Part shown: positions 25,153 to 34,518 of the stretch, piece after piece
How the letters are laid out: each line of letters opens with the position of its first letter
How positions within the stretch are numbered: position 1 is the stretch's first letter
Source of the DNA: Sporolactobacillus putidus
GTDB taxonomy: Bacteria; Bacillota; Bacilli; Bacillales; Sporolactobacillaceae
Assembly: GCF_014647035.1 (NCBI RefSeq)
Contig: NZ_BMOK01000002.1
Coordinates: 248,001-312,000, forward strand
DNA length: 64,000 bases
Direction of reading: 5' to 3'
The notes under the pieces: generated by a model
Told to the model about the DNA's origin: nothing
The model's database searches: none
Seen by the model: the letters and a program-made list of their open reading frames with translations, nothing else
Translations under genes and position numbers: made by a program

Positions 25153-26052
25153 TCATGATTCAACCATTTCTCCTCCCCCGACGTGAAGCACCTGCCCGGA
25201 AACATAGCCTGAATCGTCGGAAGCAAGATAAACAAAGGCGGGAGCCAGTTCAAACGGCTGCCCTGCCCGTTTCATCGGCACCTCGGTTCCGAAAGTTTCC
25301 ACGTTCTCGGGTGCAAAAGTCGCCGGAATCAGAGGTGTCCAGATCGGGCCCGGTGCAACGGCATTTACCCGGATACCCTGCTCGATCACATTTAGCGACA
25401 GAGCGCGGGTGAATGAGACGATCGCCCCTTTCGTCGCCGAATAGTCAATCAGGTTTTTTGAACCGCGGTACGCAGTGACTGAGGCCGTATTGATAATCGA
25501 GCTCCCCGGTTTCAGATGAGTGAGGGCTTCTCTTGTTAAGTAAAAGAAGGAAAAAATGTTTGTCTGAAACGTGGTCAAAAGCTGTTCGTCACTGATTTCA
25601 AGCAGGCTCTTTTTGACAAACTGCACGCCACAATTGTTTACAATAATATCCAGTCTCCCGAATTTATTGATCGTCCGGGCGACCGCCAGTTTGGAAGACT
25701 GCGAATTTCTTAAGTCCGCGCGAATAAGGAGGCACTCGCTTCCTAGCGCTTCAATACGCCGCTTCGTCCAATCGGCATCCTGGTCTTCGTCCAAGTAAAC
25801 AATGGACAGTCGTGCGCCTTCCTTGGCAAAAGCCAGGGCAACCGCACGACCGATTCCACTGTCCCCTCCCGATATTATGGCGACTTTCCCGGTGAGTTTT
25901 CCGCTTCCTTTATAGTCCGGACTTTCCGAAATCGGCAGTGGGTTCATCACATATTCGAACCCGGGCTGGCGATCCTGATGCTGCGGCGGGAACGTCAGAA
26001 TCTGCTCTTTTGTAACCATCTTTTTCCCAAACAATGGATAATAGGGATACAT
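25153..26052 (-). CDS. Short-chain dehydrogenase/reductase, YhdF/YhxC-like
   Basis: A 299-residue Rossmann-fold oxidoreductase. The cofactor motif is SGGDSGIGRAVALAFAKEGA (TGxxxGxG type, starting about residue 62), then NNCGVQ (NNAG type) and the catalytic Tyr-X3-Lys in LIDYSATKGAI with the upstream Ser in INTASVTAY. The N-terminal 55 residues (KEQILTFPPQHQDRQPGFEYVMNPLP) are the extension typical of the extended stress-associated SDR group of Bacillus and enterics. The substrate is unknown. I prefer the fourth codon ATG, where AGGATG sits 7 bases upstream, over the ATG at 26061. Confidence 0.85.
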   Translation of the reverse strand: MYPYYPLFGKKMVTKEQILTFPPQHQDRQPGFEYVMNPLPISESPDYKGSGKLTGKVAIISGGDSGIGRAVALAFAKEGARLSIVYLDEDQDADWTKRRIEALGSECLLIRADLRNSQSSKLAVARTINKFGRLDIIVNNCGVQFVKKSLLEISDEQLLTTFQTNIFSFFYLTREALTHLKPGSSIINTASVTAYRGSKNLIDYSATKGAIVSFTRALSLNVIEQGIRVNAVAPGPIWTPLIPATFAPENVETFGTEVPMKRAGQPFELAPAFVYLASDDSGYVSGQVLHVGGGEMVES

Positions 26053-26252
26053 TTTAACCATCCTTTCCTCAATCTACAACGGTTGTCTTATGTTGCCCTT
26101 TTAAGATAGATATTCCTTTGCATCTTATTCATTTCCTTAAGATTCATTCTTTAGCAAAGGAATTAAATCGTTTGAGCCGATGTACGGAACATGGGCGATC
26201 GCACATCTCCTGCAACCGGGCTATTTATTCATCGCCAAATGCCGCGGGACTA

Positions 26253-26261
26253 CATAGAATA
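26253..26261 (+). promoter_or_regulatory. SigK-like -10 element before the YjcZ-family gene
   Basis: CATAGAATA fits CATANNNTA, the SigK -10 consensus, 30 bases before the start codon. The matching -35 AC is not at the ideal distance, so this is tentative. Confidence 0.25.
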
Positions 26262-26290
26262 TCATATCTCGTGGTAAAGGAGTGACTTGA

Positions 26291-26467
26291 ATGGGCTATT
26301 ACGGTATGGGCGGATACCCGTCTAATATGGCTTACGGCGGTTATGGCTACGGTTGCGGCTGCTACCCTCATTATCCTGTCGGAGGCTACGGCTGCGGCCA
26401 CGGGTTTGCGTTGATTGTTGTCCTGTTTATTCTCTTAATCATTGTTGGCGCTACTTTCGTTTGTTAA
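26291..26467 (+). CDS. YjcZ-family small sporulation protein
   Basis: A 58-residue protein. A Gly/Tyr/Cys-rich N-terminal half ([34 protein letters not shown]) is followed by one hydrophobic helix, [36 protein letters not shown] is the hallmark of the YjcZ/SscA-like family of tiny spore-formation proteins in Bacillaceae. The function is poorly known; SscA of B. subtilis affects spore coat assembly. AAAGGAGTG lies 6-8 bases before ATG. It supports an endospore-forming host. A terminator follows directly. Confidence 0.88.
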   Translation: MGYYGMGGYPSNMAYGGYGYGCGCYPHYPVGGYGCGHGFALIVVLFILLIIVGATFVC

Positions 26468-26487
26468 ACGACTGACGATTAAAAAAA

Positions 26488-26527
26488 GAAAAATGCCCGG
26501 CGGTATTGTTCCGACCGAGCATTTTTT
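26488..26527. terminator. Terminator after the YjcZ-family gene
   Basis: AAAAATGCCCGG / CCGAGCATTTTTT stem with A and T flanks. Confidence 0.8.
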
Positions 26528-26657
26528 CATTATCATAGTCTTTCAGGCAAAACCCCGGAAGACCTCCATCTTTTGCTTACCCTTTACGCCCGGCATGGAA
26601 TTTCGTGACAGTTCCTGATGTGACGGACTTCCGCCGATGCCTCGTTTACGCTTTCAG

Positions 26658-26686
26658 TTCAAAACAGGCCCATGTTTATGTATAAT
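26658..26686 (+). promoter_or_regulatory. Promoter of the HlyC/CorC-type gene
   Basis: -35 TTCAAA (26658-26663), 17-base spacer ending TATG (TG-containing), -10 TATAAT (26681-26686); about 40 bases before the start. Confidence 0.6.
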
Positions 26687-26723
26687 AAAACTATCATATA
26701 CGTGTGGAGGTGACACCCGTGCA

Positions 26724-28061
26724 TTGATTGCAGTGCGCGGGAATCATTTGGACGATACCTTGGCGATACTGATCGTCATCCTTTTAATCTTCCTGACCGC
26801 TTTTTTTGTCGCTGCCGAATTCGCGATTGTGAAAATTCGCTCAACCCGGCTCGATGAGTTGATCAAACAAGGAAACAGGCGTGCTCGGACCGCAAAGAAA
26901 ATCGTTGACGACCTGAACGCTTACCTGTCGACGACTCAGCTCGGTATTACAGTGACAGCGCTTATTTTAGGATGGATCGGCGAACCAGCTGTTTCGCACC
27001 TGTTTCACCCGATTTACGCATGGTTTGGCCTGAACGGAACTCTGACCGTAACGTTTTCAATGCTTTCCGGTTTTTTTGTCGTAACGCTTCTGAGTGTCGT
27101 TCTCGGGGAACTTGCTCCGAAGGGTATTGCCATTCAGAAAGCGGAACAGATTGTTCTTTCGATTGCTTTTCCGCTCATCTGGTTTCACAGAATCCTCTTC
27201 CCGTTCGTATGGCTTCTCAATGCTCTTTCTTCAGGCGTCATCCGTCTTTTCGGTATCCGGCCGGATACCGGGCATGATCGGGCGCTGACTGAAGGCGAGC
27301 TTAGACTCACGCTTTCCGACAGCTATAAAAGCGGTCAAATCAGTCAGGGTGAATTACGCTACATGGACCGTATCTTCGATTTTGACGAGCGGACAGCCAG
27401 AGAAGTCATGGTTCCGAGAACTGAAATCGTCTGTGTCTACAAAGAGGACCCGTTCGAAGAAAACCTCGAGATTCTTCACAATGAGAAGTTCACACGCTTT
27501 CCCGTGGTGGAAGAGGACAAAGATCACGTGATCGGCATGATCAATATCAAAGATATTTTCACGGATATTTTAACTAAGGAAATCCATTCGCTTGATGACT
27601 TATATTCGTCCGATCCTGTCCGTTCTCGAAACGACGCCAATCCGGACTTTGCTGGAGAAAATGCAGAAGGAAAGCATTCACATGGCCATTCTGACCGACG
27701 AATACGGAGGAACTTCCGGACTGGTAACGGTTGAAGATATTCTGGAGGAGATTGTCGGGGAAATTCGCGATGAGTTTGACGAGGGTGAGGAACCGATGAT
27801 TAAGCGCATCGACGCGGACCAGGCTCTTGTTGATGGAAAACTGCTGATTTCTCATGTTAACAGGCAGTTTCAAATCGACATCGAGGAAGAAGGGCTGGAT
27901 ACGATCGGCGGCTGGATGCTTGCCGAAGACCCGAATATCAAGGTCGGATCAACACTTCAATACGATAATGTCACGTTCAAGGTCGCAGAAATGGACGCTC
28001 ATCAGATAAAAAAATCATCGTTAAGAAACTGAAAGCTCTGCGTGAGCAGAACCAGTCCTAA
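26724..28061 (+). pseudogene. HlyC/CorC-family CNNM-CBS membrane protein, frameshifted twice
   Basis: Intact, this would be a roughly 445-residue protein: an N-terminal DUF21/CNNM domain with about four helices (LIVILLIFLTAFFVAAEFAIVKIRSTRLDEL), two CBS domains (VMVPRTEIVCVY and the second half), and a C-terminal CorC/HlyC domain (IGGWMLAEDPNIKVGSTLQY). The first frame runs to about 27600 and then becomes nonsense. The family sequence continues one frame over as DDYIRPILSVLETTPIRTLLEKM, so one extra T near 27600 explains it. A second slip in an A run near 28005 gives an early stop, while the other frame reads KIIVKKLKALREQNQS and stops at 28061. The start is a TTG after GGAGGTG. This is a true pseudogene or two homopolymer sequencing errors. 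Confidence 0.8.
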
Positions 28062-28190
28062 TCATTTAAGGTTTTTGACCCGTACGGAAATCAATCGGGC
28101 TTTATTAACGAAAAGGCCGGGAAATGGTAGTAAGGATCTCTCGTTAAAAGGAATTTCCCCGGACAGGAAAAAATTTAATCATTTGTAAGG

Positions 28191-28220
28191 AAAAGGAGGA
28201 GCTGAGCAGCCCCTCCTTTT
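28191..28220. terminator. Terminator between the HlyC-type gene and cydC
   Basis: AAAAGGAGGAGCT / AGCCCCTCCTTTT hairpin, shared by the convergent transcripts. Confidence 0.8.
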
Positions 28221-28233
28221 GACTCTATTGATT

Positions 28234-29994
28234 TTATCCGGCCGGTCCGGACAGTACCTTTTTCAAGTGCTCAGGAACATCCAGCTGATAAAGGCGGCGG
28301 TACCGGCTGTTCGTTTTCAGGAGGGAGTCGTGTTTCCCTGCCATAACAATCTTCCCGTCTTCCATAAAGATAACCTGATCCATTTTTTCCGTCCCGACCA
28401 GATGGTGAGTAATCCAGATCAGCGTTTTTCCTTCCAGCGTCCTGAAAATGGTCGACAGAAGCTCCTTTTCCGTAATCGGGTCAAGTCCGACTGTCGGTTC
28501 ATCAAGGATCACCACCGGAGTTTTCCGCAGAAGAATCCGGGCAAGTGCAAGCCGTTCCTGTTCACCGCCTGAGAAAATATCGCCGGTTTCGTGCATTTGC
28601 GTTTCGTAGCCGTTCGGAAGACCGGTGATCAAGTCATGCAGTCCGACCAGTCCGGCGGCATGCATGATCTCCTCTTTTGTTGCCTTCTCGCTGCCGAGCG
28701 CAAGATTGTTGATCACCGATGTATCGAAGAGATGCGGATTTTGGTTCAATACGGATATCTGTTTCGACATCAGGCTCCCGATCCGGTGAGCCGGTGTCCC
28801 GTTAAGCGTGACACGGCCCCGGTCCGGTACAAGAGCGCCATAGATGAGATGAATCAGAGTTGATTTGCCCGCACCGCTTCTCCCGATCAGGGCAATCCGC
28901 TGCCCCTGGGCAATATCCAGCGATATGTCGTTAACCGCCCAACGGTCATCTTCTGTGTACCGATAGAAGAGATGGTCTGCGCGGATATCCATGTGCTCCG
29001 ACGTGTTTTCCCAAATCTCCTCCGACGCTTCCTGTAAATTGGTGAACCGATTAGTCTCAAGGTTACGGAGTCTTCTGAATGCGTCTTTGTACTGAGGATA
29101 TCTTTCCACTGCTTCCGACACGGGAACCAGTGATTCCGCAATGGTGAAAACAGCCAGCACAAAAGCGGCGATCAGCGTCCGGTCCATATGATGGTCCGAA
29201 ACCATGTTTCCAGTCCAATAGACCATTGAAATCACGCATAGGCCGATGACTATCTGGCTGATAAAATCACGCCATCTTCTCATGGCTTTGAGACGCCGTT
29301 CCTCATCCACGACCTGGCTTTCAAGGGCCTCGTGACTACTGAGAAACGACCGCTGGCGGCCCGACATCACCCAGTCCCCGGCACCGAGAACCGCATCCGT
29401 CAGTTTTTCATAAAGATCATGCCTGCTCCGCGAAAGGCGCTCATGGCTCCGTCCTGTCCATAGAAGGGACGCAGCCGGAAATATAATTAGCAGAATAAGG
29501 AGGTATAAAGCGGTCAAAAATGCAAAAGAGCCATCTGCATAACCAAGAAGACCGATCCAGAAAGCATAAATCATCAGGGCCGATACCGCAGGAATGACAG
29601 TTCTCAGGTAAATATCCTGCAAATGTTCAATATCGTCGGAAAGAATGCCGAGAACATCACCGGTCCTGTATTTCGAACGGACAAAAAAGGCCGCCGGTTC
29701 AAGCGTTTTATACAGCCGTGTCCTCATCTCCGATAAAATTCTGAGAATCGTATCGTGGCCGAACAGCCTTCCGGCGTACTGAAAAACGGCCCTGAATATG
29801 CCAAAGGTTCTTACGCCGACAATCGGGACGTAAATCATAAGGATATTTTCCGGCCTTTGGGCGGCCCTTGAAATCAGATAACCGGATGTAAAGAGCAGCC
29901 CCGCTGCACAAAGCAGCGCAGCAACACTGAAACAGGCGGCAAGTAATAATCCGCGCCAATGTTTTTTCATGTACGGGACAAACCATGTTTTCAT
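28234..29994 (-). CDS. cydC: ABC exporter subunit CydC (cytochrome bd assembly)
   Basis: A 586-residue half-transporter: six transmembrane helices over about residues 1-320, then an ATPase domain with Walker A GRSGAGKST, signature SGGEQERLALARIL, Walker B VVILDEPTVGL and the H-loop ITHH. CydDC exports glutathione or cysteine to the outer face and is needed for haem insertion into cytochrome bd. It overlaps the upstream ABC gene by ATGA, and GGAGGG is 7 bases before ATG. In B. subtilis nomenclature by operon position this would be cydD. It is the last gene of the operon, with a terminator beyond. Confidence 0.92.
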   Translation of the reverse strand: MKTWFVPYMKKHWRGLLLAACFSVAALLCAAGLLFTSGYLISRAAQRPENILMIYVPIVGVRTFGIFRAVFQYAGRLFGHDTILRILSEMRTRLYKTLEPAAFFVRSKYRTGDVLGILSDDIEHLQDIYLRTVIPAVSALMIYAFWIGLLGYADGSFAFLTALYLLILLIIFPAASLLWTGRSHERLSRSRHDLYEKLTDAVLGAGDWVMSGRQRSFLSSHEALESQVVDEERRLKAMRRWRDFISQIVIGLCVISMVYWTGNMVSDHHMDRTLIAAFVLAVFTIAESLVPVSEAVERYPQYKDAFRRLRNLETNRFTNLQEASEEIWENTSEHMDIRADHLFYRYTEDDRWAVNDISLDIAQGQRIALIGRSGAGKSTLIHLIYGALVPDRGRVTLNGTPAHRIGSLMSKQISVLNQNPHLFDTSVINNLALGSEKATKEEIMHAAGLVGLHDLITGLPNGYETQMHETGDIFSGGEQERLALARILLRKTPVVILDEPTVGLDPITEKELLSTIFRTLEGKTLIWITHHLVGTEKMDQVIFMEDGKIVMAGKHDSLLKTNSRYRRLYQLDVPEHLKKVLSGPAG

Positions 29995-31730
29995 TGGATT
30001 CCCTCCAATTGCGATCGGACAAGGCTACGGTATGACCCGTCCTTCTGAAGAAGTTCGCTTTGCGTTCCGATCTCCGCAAGTCTCCCCTCTTTAAAAACGG
30101 CAATCCGGTCCATCTGATCCATCCAATGCAGACGGTGTGTAGCCAGAAAGACAAGCTTTCCTTGGAACAAACGTATCATTGCTTCCTTCAGCTCATACTC
30201 GGTTTCAATGTCCAGATGTGCCGTCGGTTCGTCCAGCAGCAAAATCGGCCGGTCGCAAAGAAACGCTCTTGCCAGAGCGACCCGCTGCTCCTGTCCACCG
30301 CTCAGCTGCCTTCCCCCGGCACCAATTTTCTCGTTCAGCCCTTTCGGAAACTGACTCACCAGCGTTTCCAGACCGGCAGAGCGGACCGCCCCGGTAATCT
30401 GCTGTTCAGTGGCTTCAGGCGCGTAAAAGGCAATGTTCTCCTTAAGCGAAGCACTGAAAAGATAGGGATGCTGCGGAATATAAGTGATCAGCCTGCGCCA
30501 TTTCGCGTCCGTGAGATCGGCTTTACGGCCATTAATCTTAATCGAACCTGACGCCGCTCCCAAAAACCCGCCTATTAAATCGATCAGCGTTGACTTTCCT
30601 GCTCCGCTCGCCCCGATGATACCGATTTTTTCAAAACCGCATGCGCTGAAATTTATAGAGTCCAGCGCTTTTTTCTGTTTCCCGTCACGGTAATCAACTG
30701 AGCTTTCCTCAAAAGCCAGCACCGAATGATCCGACCATGTACCGGGGATTAAGTCACCTTGCGTATGATCATTCTCTTCCCGTGAGGCTAAAGCGTTCAG
30801 CTTGTGCGCTGCCTCCCGGCCGTCCAGGGTCGCGTGATAATCCTGTCCCAGCTCCCTTACAGGCAGAAAATATTCCGGAGCAAGAATCAGAACGGTCAGG
30901 GCCGGTCCAAGAAGGATATGCCCGTCTACCAGTCTGAGGCCAAGCGACACCGCAACAAAAGCGATCGACAGCATGGTAAAGAAATCGAGCGCAAATGAGG
31001 AGAGAAACGCCAGACGGAGCGTTCCCATCGTCATCACTCGGTATTTGTCGCTCACCCGCTCAATCGATTTCTGATGGAGTTTGCTGAGTCCGAGATAACG
31101 CAATGTTGCGAGCCCGCGCAGTGAATCAATGAAGTGATTCGATAGCACGCGATATGAGGCCCAGCGGTCATTCATCTTTTTTTGTGCCGCGAGGCCAAGC
31201 AGAATCATAAAAATGATCAGCACGGGCATTGTGATCAAGAGAATCAGTGCCGACAGCCGATCCTCCACAAAAACATAGGCAAGAATCATCAGCGGAAGAA
31301 TGCCGTTTGCCGCCATCTTCGGAATAAAGAGTTCCAGATACTGCCTGATCTGGGCTGTCCCCTCCAGCGTCAGCGTAACAAGTGTGCCCGTTCCCTGCCC
31401 CCTGATAAATCCATGGCCAAGCTCAAATAGCTTGGCCAGAAATTTTTTTCTCATGTCCGAACTGGTGCGTTCGGCAAAACGATAAGAAAAGTGTTTGATT
31501 AAAAAAACAAAGAAGTATCGGCAGACAAGCGCGGCAAAAAAAAGAAGGGCCCTGCTGCCGATCGCTGATACAGATTGGCCCGCAAACAAGCCGGAAACAA
31601 GACCGGCGAGAAAAATCGCCTGAAAAATGATACAGATTCCCTGTCCGACGGTGAGCAAAGCTGTTAAAGCAAAAAGACGCCTGGCACCTTTGTATGTGAA
31701 TATTTCGCGATCCATAGACAGGCTTGGCAA
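29991..31730 (-). CDS. cydD: ABC exporter subunit CydD (cytochrome bd assembly)
   Basis: A 579-residue half-transporter. Membrane helices run to about residue 300, then an ATPase with Walker A GASGAGKST, signature LSGGQEQRVALARAF, Walker B ILLLDEPTAHLD and ATHR. It pairs with the downstream subunit, with which it overlaps by four bases. It follows cydB by 62 bases. The frame begins with TTG (MPSLSMDRE), preceded by AAAGG at 10 bases; an ATG five codons later lacks a ribosome site. In B. subtilis this position is called cydC. Confidence 0.92.
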   Translation of the reverse strand: MPSLSMDREIFTYKGARRLFALTALLTVGQGICIIFQAIFLAGLVSGLFAGQSVSAIGSRALLFFAALVCRYFFVFLIKHFSYRFAERTSSDMRKKFLAKLFELGHGFIRGQGTGTLVTLTLEGTAQIRQYLELFIPKMAANGILPLMILAYVFVEDRLSALILLITMPVLIIFMILLGLAAQKKMNDRWASYRVLSNHFIDSLRGLATLRYLGLSKLHQKSIERVSDKYRVMTMGTLRLAFLSSFALDFFTMLSIAFVAVSLGLRLVDGHILLGPALTVLILAPEYFLPVRELGQDYHATLDGREAAHKLNALASREENDHTQGDLIPGTWSDHSVLAFEESSVDYRDGKQKKALDSINFSACGFEKIGIIGASGAGKSTLIDLIGGFLGAASGSIKINGRKADLTDAKWRRLITYIPQHPYLFSASLKENIAFYAPEATEQQITGAVRSAGLETLVSQFPKGLNEKIGAGGRQLSGGQEQRVALARAFLCDRPILLLDEPTAHLDIETEYELKEAMIRLFQGKLVFLATHRLHWMDQMDRIAVFKEGRLAEIGTQSELLQKDGSYRSLVRSQLEGIQ

Positions 31731-31792
31731 AAACTCGCGACCTTTGTCAGGAGGGCCAAGCGTTCACATCCTCTCTTAAATCTCATGAAGGC

Positions 31793-32806
31793 TCAGTATT
31801 CCAGCTTTTCCTTCTTCGTCACTCTTTTTCTAAAAACGTAGTAGCTCCAGATGGAATAGCCAAGAACGAACGGCAGCAGGGTCACGGCAACAATCGTCAT
31901 CACACTCAGCGAATAGGACCCTGAAGACGCGTTGTACACGGTCAGATCATAAGCCGATTTAATATTGCTGATCATGACCCTCGGGAACAGTCCGACAAAC
32001 AGGGACGCGATGGTCAGTGCGATCAGCCCCGCATTCATGCCGAACGCCCATCCGTCACGCTTTTTAGCCAGAAAAATCTGCGAGAGCACGAGGGACAAGA
32101 CGGCCAGTAAATAAATCGGATAAAGCCACGCGCCCCGTATAGTAAAGATATCGGTGACAAAGAAGGTCACTGCGACAAAAGCGAGCAATGCGGCAGCGAG
32201 CAGCCAGAAAACCTTGGCCGCGAGTGCACGAGCGCGCTGCTGCAGATCGTCGGTTATTCTCAGGCAAAGGTAGACGAGGCCGTGATAGAGGCACAGCAGC
32301 GTGACCGTTATCCCTCCAAGCACCGTGTAAGGATTGACGAAACTTGTAAACACGCCGTGCATGTTCATGTTCTTGTCAATAGGGAGTCCGTAAACAAGAG
32401 AAGAAAAAACAACGCCCCAGAGAAAGGGAACAAGCAGGCTGGGGATGAAAATCGCCCAGTCCCAAGTCTCCACCCATTTCACATGGCCGACCTTGGCCCT
32501 GAATTCAAATGCCGTCCCGCGGGCAATTAAGAGCAGCAGCATGACGACAAGCGGGATATAGAAACCGCTGAACAGGGTGGCATACCAGTTTGGAAACGCG
32601 GCAAACATCGCTCCGCCTGCCGTTATCAACCAAACTTCATTCGCGTCCCAGAAAGGCCCGATTGTATTGATCATCACGCGTCTCTCCGTTTCGCCGCGGG
32701 CGACGAACCGGGTGGCCATGCCTACACCAAAATCATACCCTTCCAAGAAGAAGAACCCGATAAACAACACAGCTATCAGTAGAAACCACAATTCACTCAG
32801 CAACAC
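31793..32806 (-). CDS. cydB: Cytochrome bd ubiquinol/menaquinol oxidase subunit II
   Basis: A 337-residue integral membrane protein with about eight or nine helices, including the family opening LWFLLIAVLFIGFFFLEGYDFGVGMATRF and the segments GPFWDANEVWLITAGGAMFAAFP and RGTAFEFRAK. It forms the heterodimeric terminal oxidase with CydA. The longer frame reaches 32893, but GGGAGGG lies 8 bases before the GTG at 32806, where CydB proteins normally begin; this start overlaps cydA by 14 bases. The reading of the start is an inference from the ribosome site and family alignment. Confidence 0.93.
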   Translation of the reverse strand: MLLSELWFLLIAVLFIGFFFLEGYDFGVGMATRFVARGETERRVMINTIGPFWDANEVWLITAGGAMFAAFPNWYATLFSGFYIPLVVMLLLLIARGTAFEFRAKVGHVKWVETWDWAIFIPSLLVPFLWGVVFSSLVYGLPIDKNMNMHGVFTSFVNPYTVLGGITVTLLCLYHGLVYLCLRITDDLQQRARALAAKVFWLLAAALLAFVAVTFFVTDIFTIRGAWLYPIYLLAVLSLVLSQIFLAKKRDGWAFGMNAGLIALTIASLFVGLFPRVMISNIKSAYDLTVYNASSGSYSLSVMTIVAVTLLPFVLGYSIWSYYVFRKRVTKKEKLEY

Positions 32807-34196
32807 GATGATATCCCTCCCCATCGAACGGATCGTTTGACTGAATCGTATCCTTAATGCCCATTGCCGGCCCTTGTTTGATGACCCGCGCAAAAAGATA
32901 GATCATAACTGCTCCAAGAACGGTATACATCGTCAGAAAAGCGATAATTGAAAAGAGTAGTTCCCCTGCCGATACGTTCGGTGAAACACTGGCCGCAGTC
33001 TGCATATAACCGAAAACGGTCCACGGCTGGCGTCCTATTTCGGTCATCAGCCACCCGGTCGTGCCGCCGATGTATGGAACGGCAATAGATGCCACCATGA
33101 TGCGCAGGAACCATTTATTTTTCAGCAATTTGTCCCGCCACATAAGAATAGCGCCAATGATTCCCAAAATACAGAGCAGTCCGCCCATCAGCGTCATGAC
33201 ACGGAAACTCCAGAATGTTGTCTTGACCGGCGGGATGTAATTACCTGGACCGTATTTTGCGACATATTGTTTCTGAAGGGTATCCATCCCCTGAACATTG
33301 CCGCTGAATTTTCCATAAGACAGATAGTCAAGCAGGTAAGGAATTTGAACTTCTCCCGAATTTTGGTGTTTCTGTGTATCGATCGAGGCGACGACCGTCC
33401 ATGCCGCCGGACTGCCGCTGTCTTTCCAGAGTCCTTCACTGGCGGCCATTTTCATCGGCTGCGTCTGCACAAGGTACTGTGCCTGGAAATGGCCGAAGAA
33501 GGCGAGCGCGATTCCGGAAACAAGACCGACAATGATGCCTATTTTGAACGATCTTTTATAAAAATCAACATTTTGCTTTTTCAGAAGAGCAATAGCGCTG
33601 ATACCGGCCACAACAAACGCACCCGTCGCGAATGAGCCGAAAACTGTATGCGGGAATTCTACCCAAAGCTGCGGATTGGCAATCAGTGCAAAAAAGTTAT
33701 TCATCACTGCTCTGCCATTCTGAACGGCGAATCCGACCGGATGCTGCATGAAGGAATTTGCTGTCAAAATCCAGAGAGCCGAAAGCGAGGTTCCCGCAGT
33801 GACGAGCCAGATACAGGCAAGGTGCGCCCCCTTGGACAGCCGGTCCCATCCAAAGAGCCAGACACCGATGAACGTCGACTCCATGAAGAAGGCGAGAAGC
33901 GCCTCAATGGCCAGCGGAGCGCCAAACACGTCACCCATGAACCGTGAGTACTCCGACCAGTTCATGCCGAACTGAAATTCCTGCAAAATACCGGTTACGA
34001 CACCGATGGCGAAGTTGATAAGAAACAGCTTGCCCCAGAACTGAGTCATCTCTTTGTAGATCTCATTCTTTTTAACTACATACAGCGTTTCCATGATTGA
34101 TACGATGAGTACGAGGCCAATCGATAAGGGTACGAAAAAAAAGTGGAAAATAGTTGTTGCCGCGTACTGAAATCTTGCCAAGCTCAATACATCCAT
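32793..34196 (-). CDS. cydA: Cytochrome bd oxidase subunit I
   Basis: A 467-residue membrane protein carrying the haems. Visible features are His18 in ARFQYAATTIFHFFF (axial haem ligand position), IEALLAFFMESTFIG (acidic haem/proton residues), LTANSFMQHPVG, and GRQPWTVFGYMQT (the conserved GRQPW quinol-side motif). It has a short Q-loop as in Bacillales. It reduces oxygen to water with menaquinol. The 32 codons open upstream are leader sequence; AGAGGAGAG precedes the chosen ATG. It is the first gene of cydABDC. An FNR/CRP-like palindrome lies about 78 bases upstream. Confidence 0.96.
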   Translation of the reverse strand: MDVLSLARFQYAATTIFHFFFVPLSIGLVLIVSIMETLYVVKKNEIYKEMTQFWGKLFLINFAIGVVTGILQEFQFGMNWSEYSRFMGDVFGAPLAIEALLAFFMESTFIGVWLFGWDRLSKGAHLACIWLVTAGTSLSALWILTANSFMQHPVGFAVQNGRAVMNNFFALIANPQLWVEFPHTVFGSFATGAFVVAGISAIALLKKQNVDFYKRSFKIGIIVGLVSGIALAFFGHFQAQYLVQTQPMKMAASEGLWKDSGSPAAWTVVASIDTQKHQNSGEVQIPYLLDYLSYGKFSGNVQGMDTLQKQYVAKYGPGNYIPPVKTTFWSFRVMTLMGGLLCILGIIGAILMWRDKLLKNKWFLRIMVASIAVPYIGGTTGWLMTEIGRQPWTVFGYMQTAASVSPNVSAGELLFSIIAFLTMYTVLGAVMIYLFARVIKQGPAMGIKDTIQSNDPFDGEGYHRVAE

Positions 34197-34273
34197 ACTC
34201 TCTCCTCTTTTCTTTCCGGAAAAAAGACTTTCCCAGATTTGTGTAAGCGGTTTAAAAATGAAAACTTCACAAG

Positions 34274-34289
34274 TGTAACAGATGTCACA
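34274..34289 (-). promoter_or_regulatory. FNR/CRP-like operator upstream of cydA
   Basis: TGTGACATCTGTTACA on the minus strand differs by one base from TGTGA-N6-TCACA. A weak promoter, TTACAC - 17 bases - TTAAAC, starts inside it. If used, the site centre would lie about 40 bases before the transcript start, the usual place for an activator. A Rex-type half site (TTGTGAA) adjoins. The rest of 34300-34440 shows only AT-rich promoter-like words. Confidence 0.4.
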
Positions 34290-34440
34290 CATCCACTTAT
34301 TACTTTACAACTTCTTCGGCCATCTGCTATGACCGTATCATGGCAATTTAGTGAACGATTTGTGCCTATAATGCATCTATTCTGTGACATGCTATAATTT
34401 CATTAATCAATGTATTTCACGTTGATGAGCAAAGGTAATT

Positions 34441-34473
34441 AAAAAAGAGCCTGGATATTGATCCAGTCTCTTC
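34441..34473 (-). terminator. Terminator of the LytTR-DUF3021 operon
   Basis: Minus-strand AGAGACTGGAT / ATCCAGGCTCTT stem followed by TTTTT. Confidence 0.8.
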
Positions 34474-34518
34474 TAATCCACGTTTTCGTAAAGTGACGCT
34501 ATCCCGTCCTAAATTATT

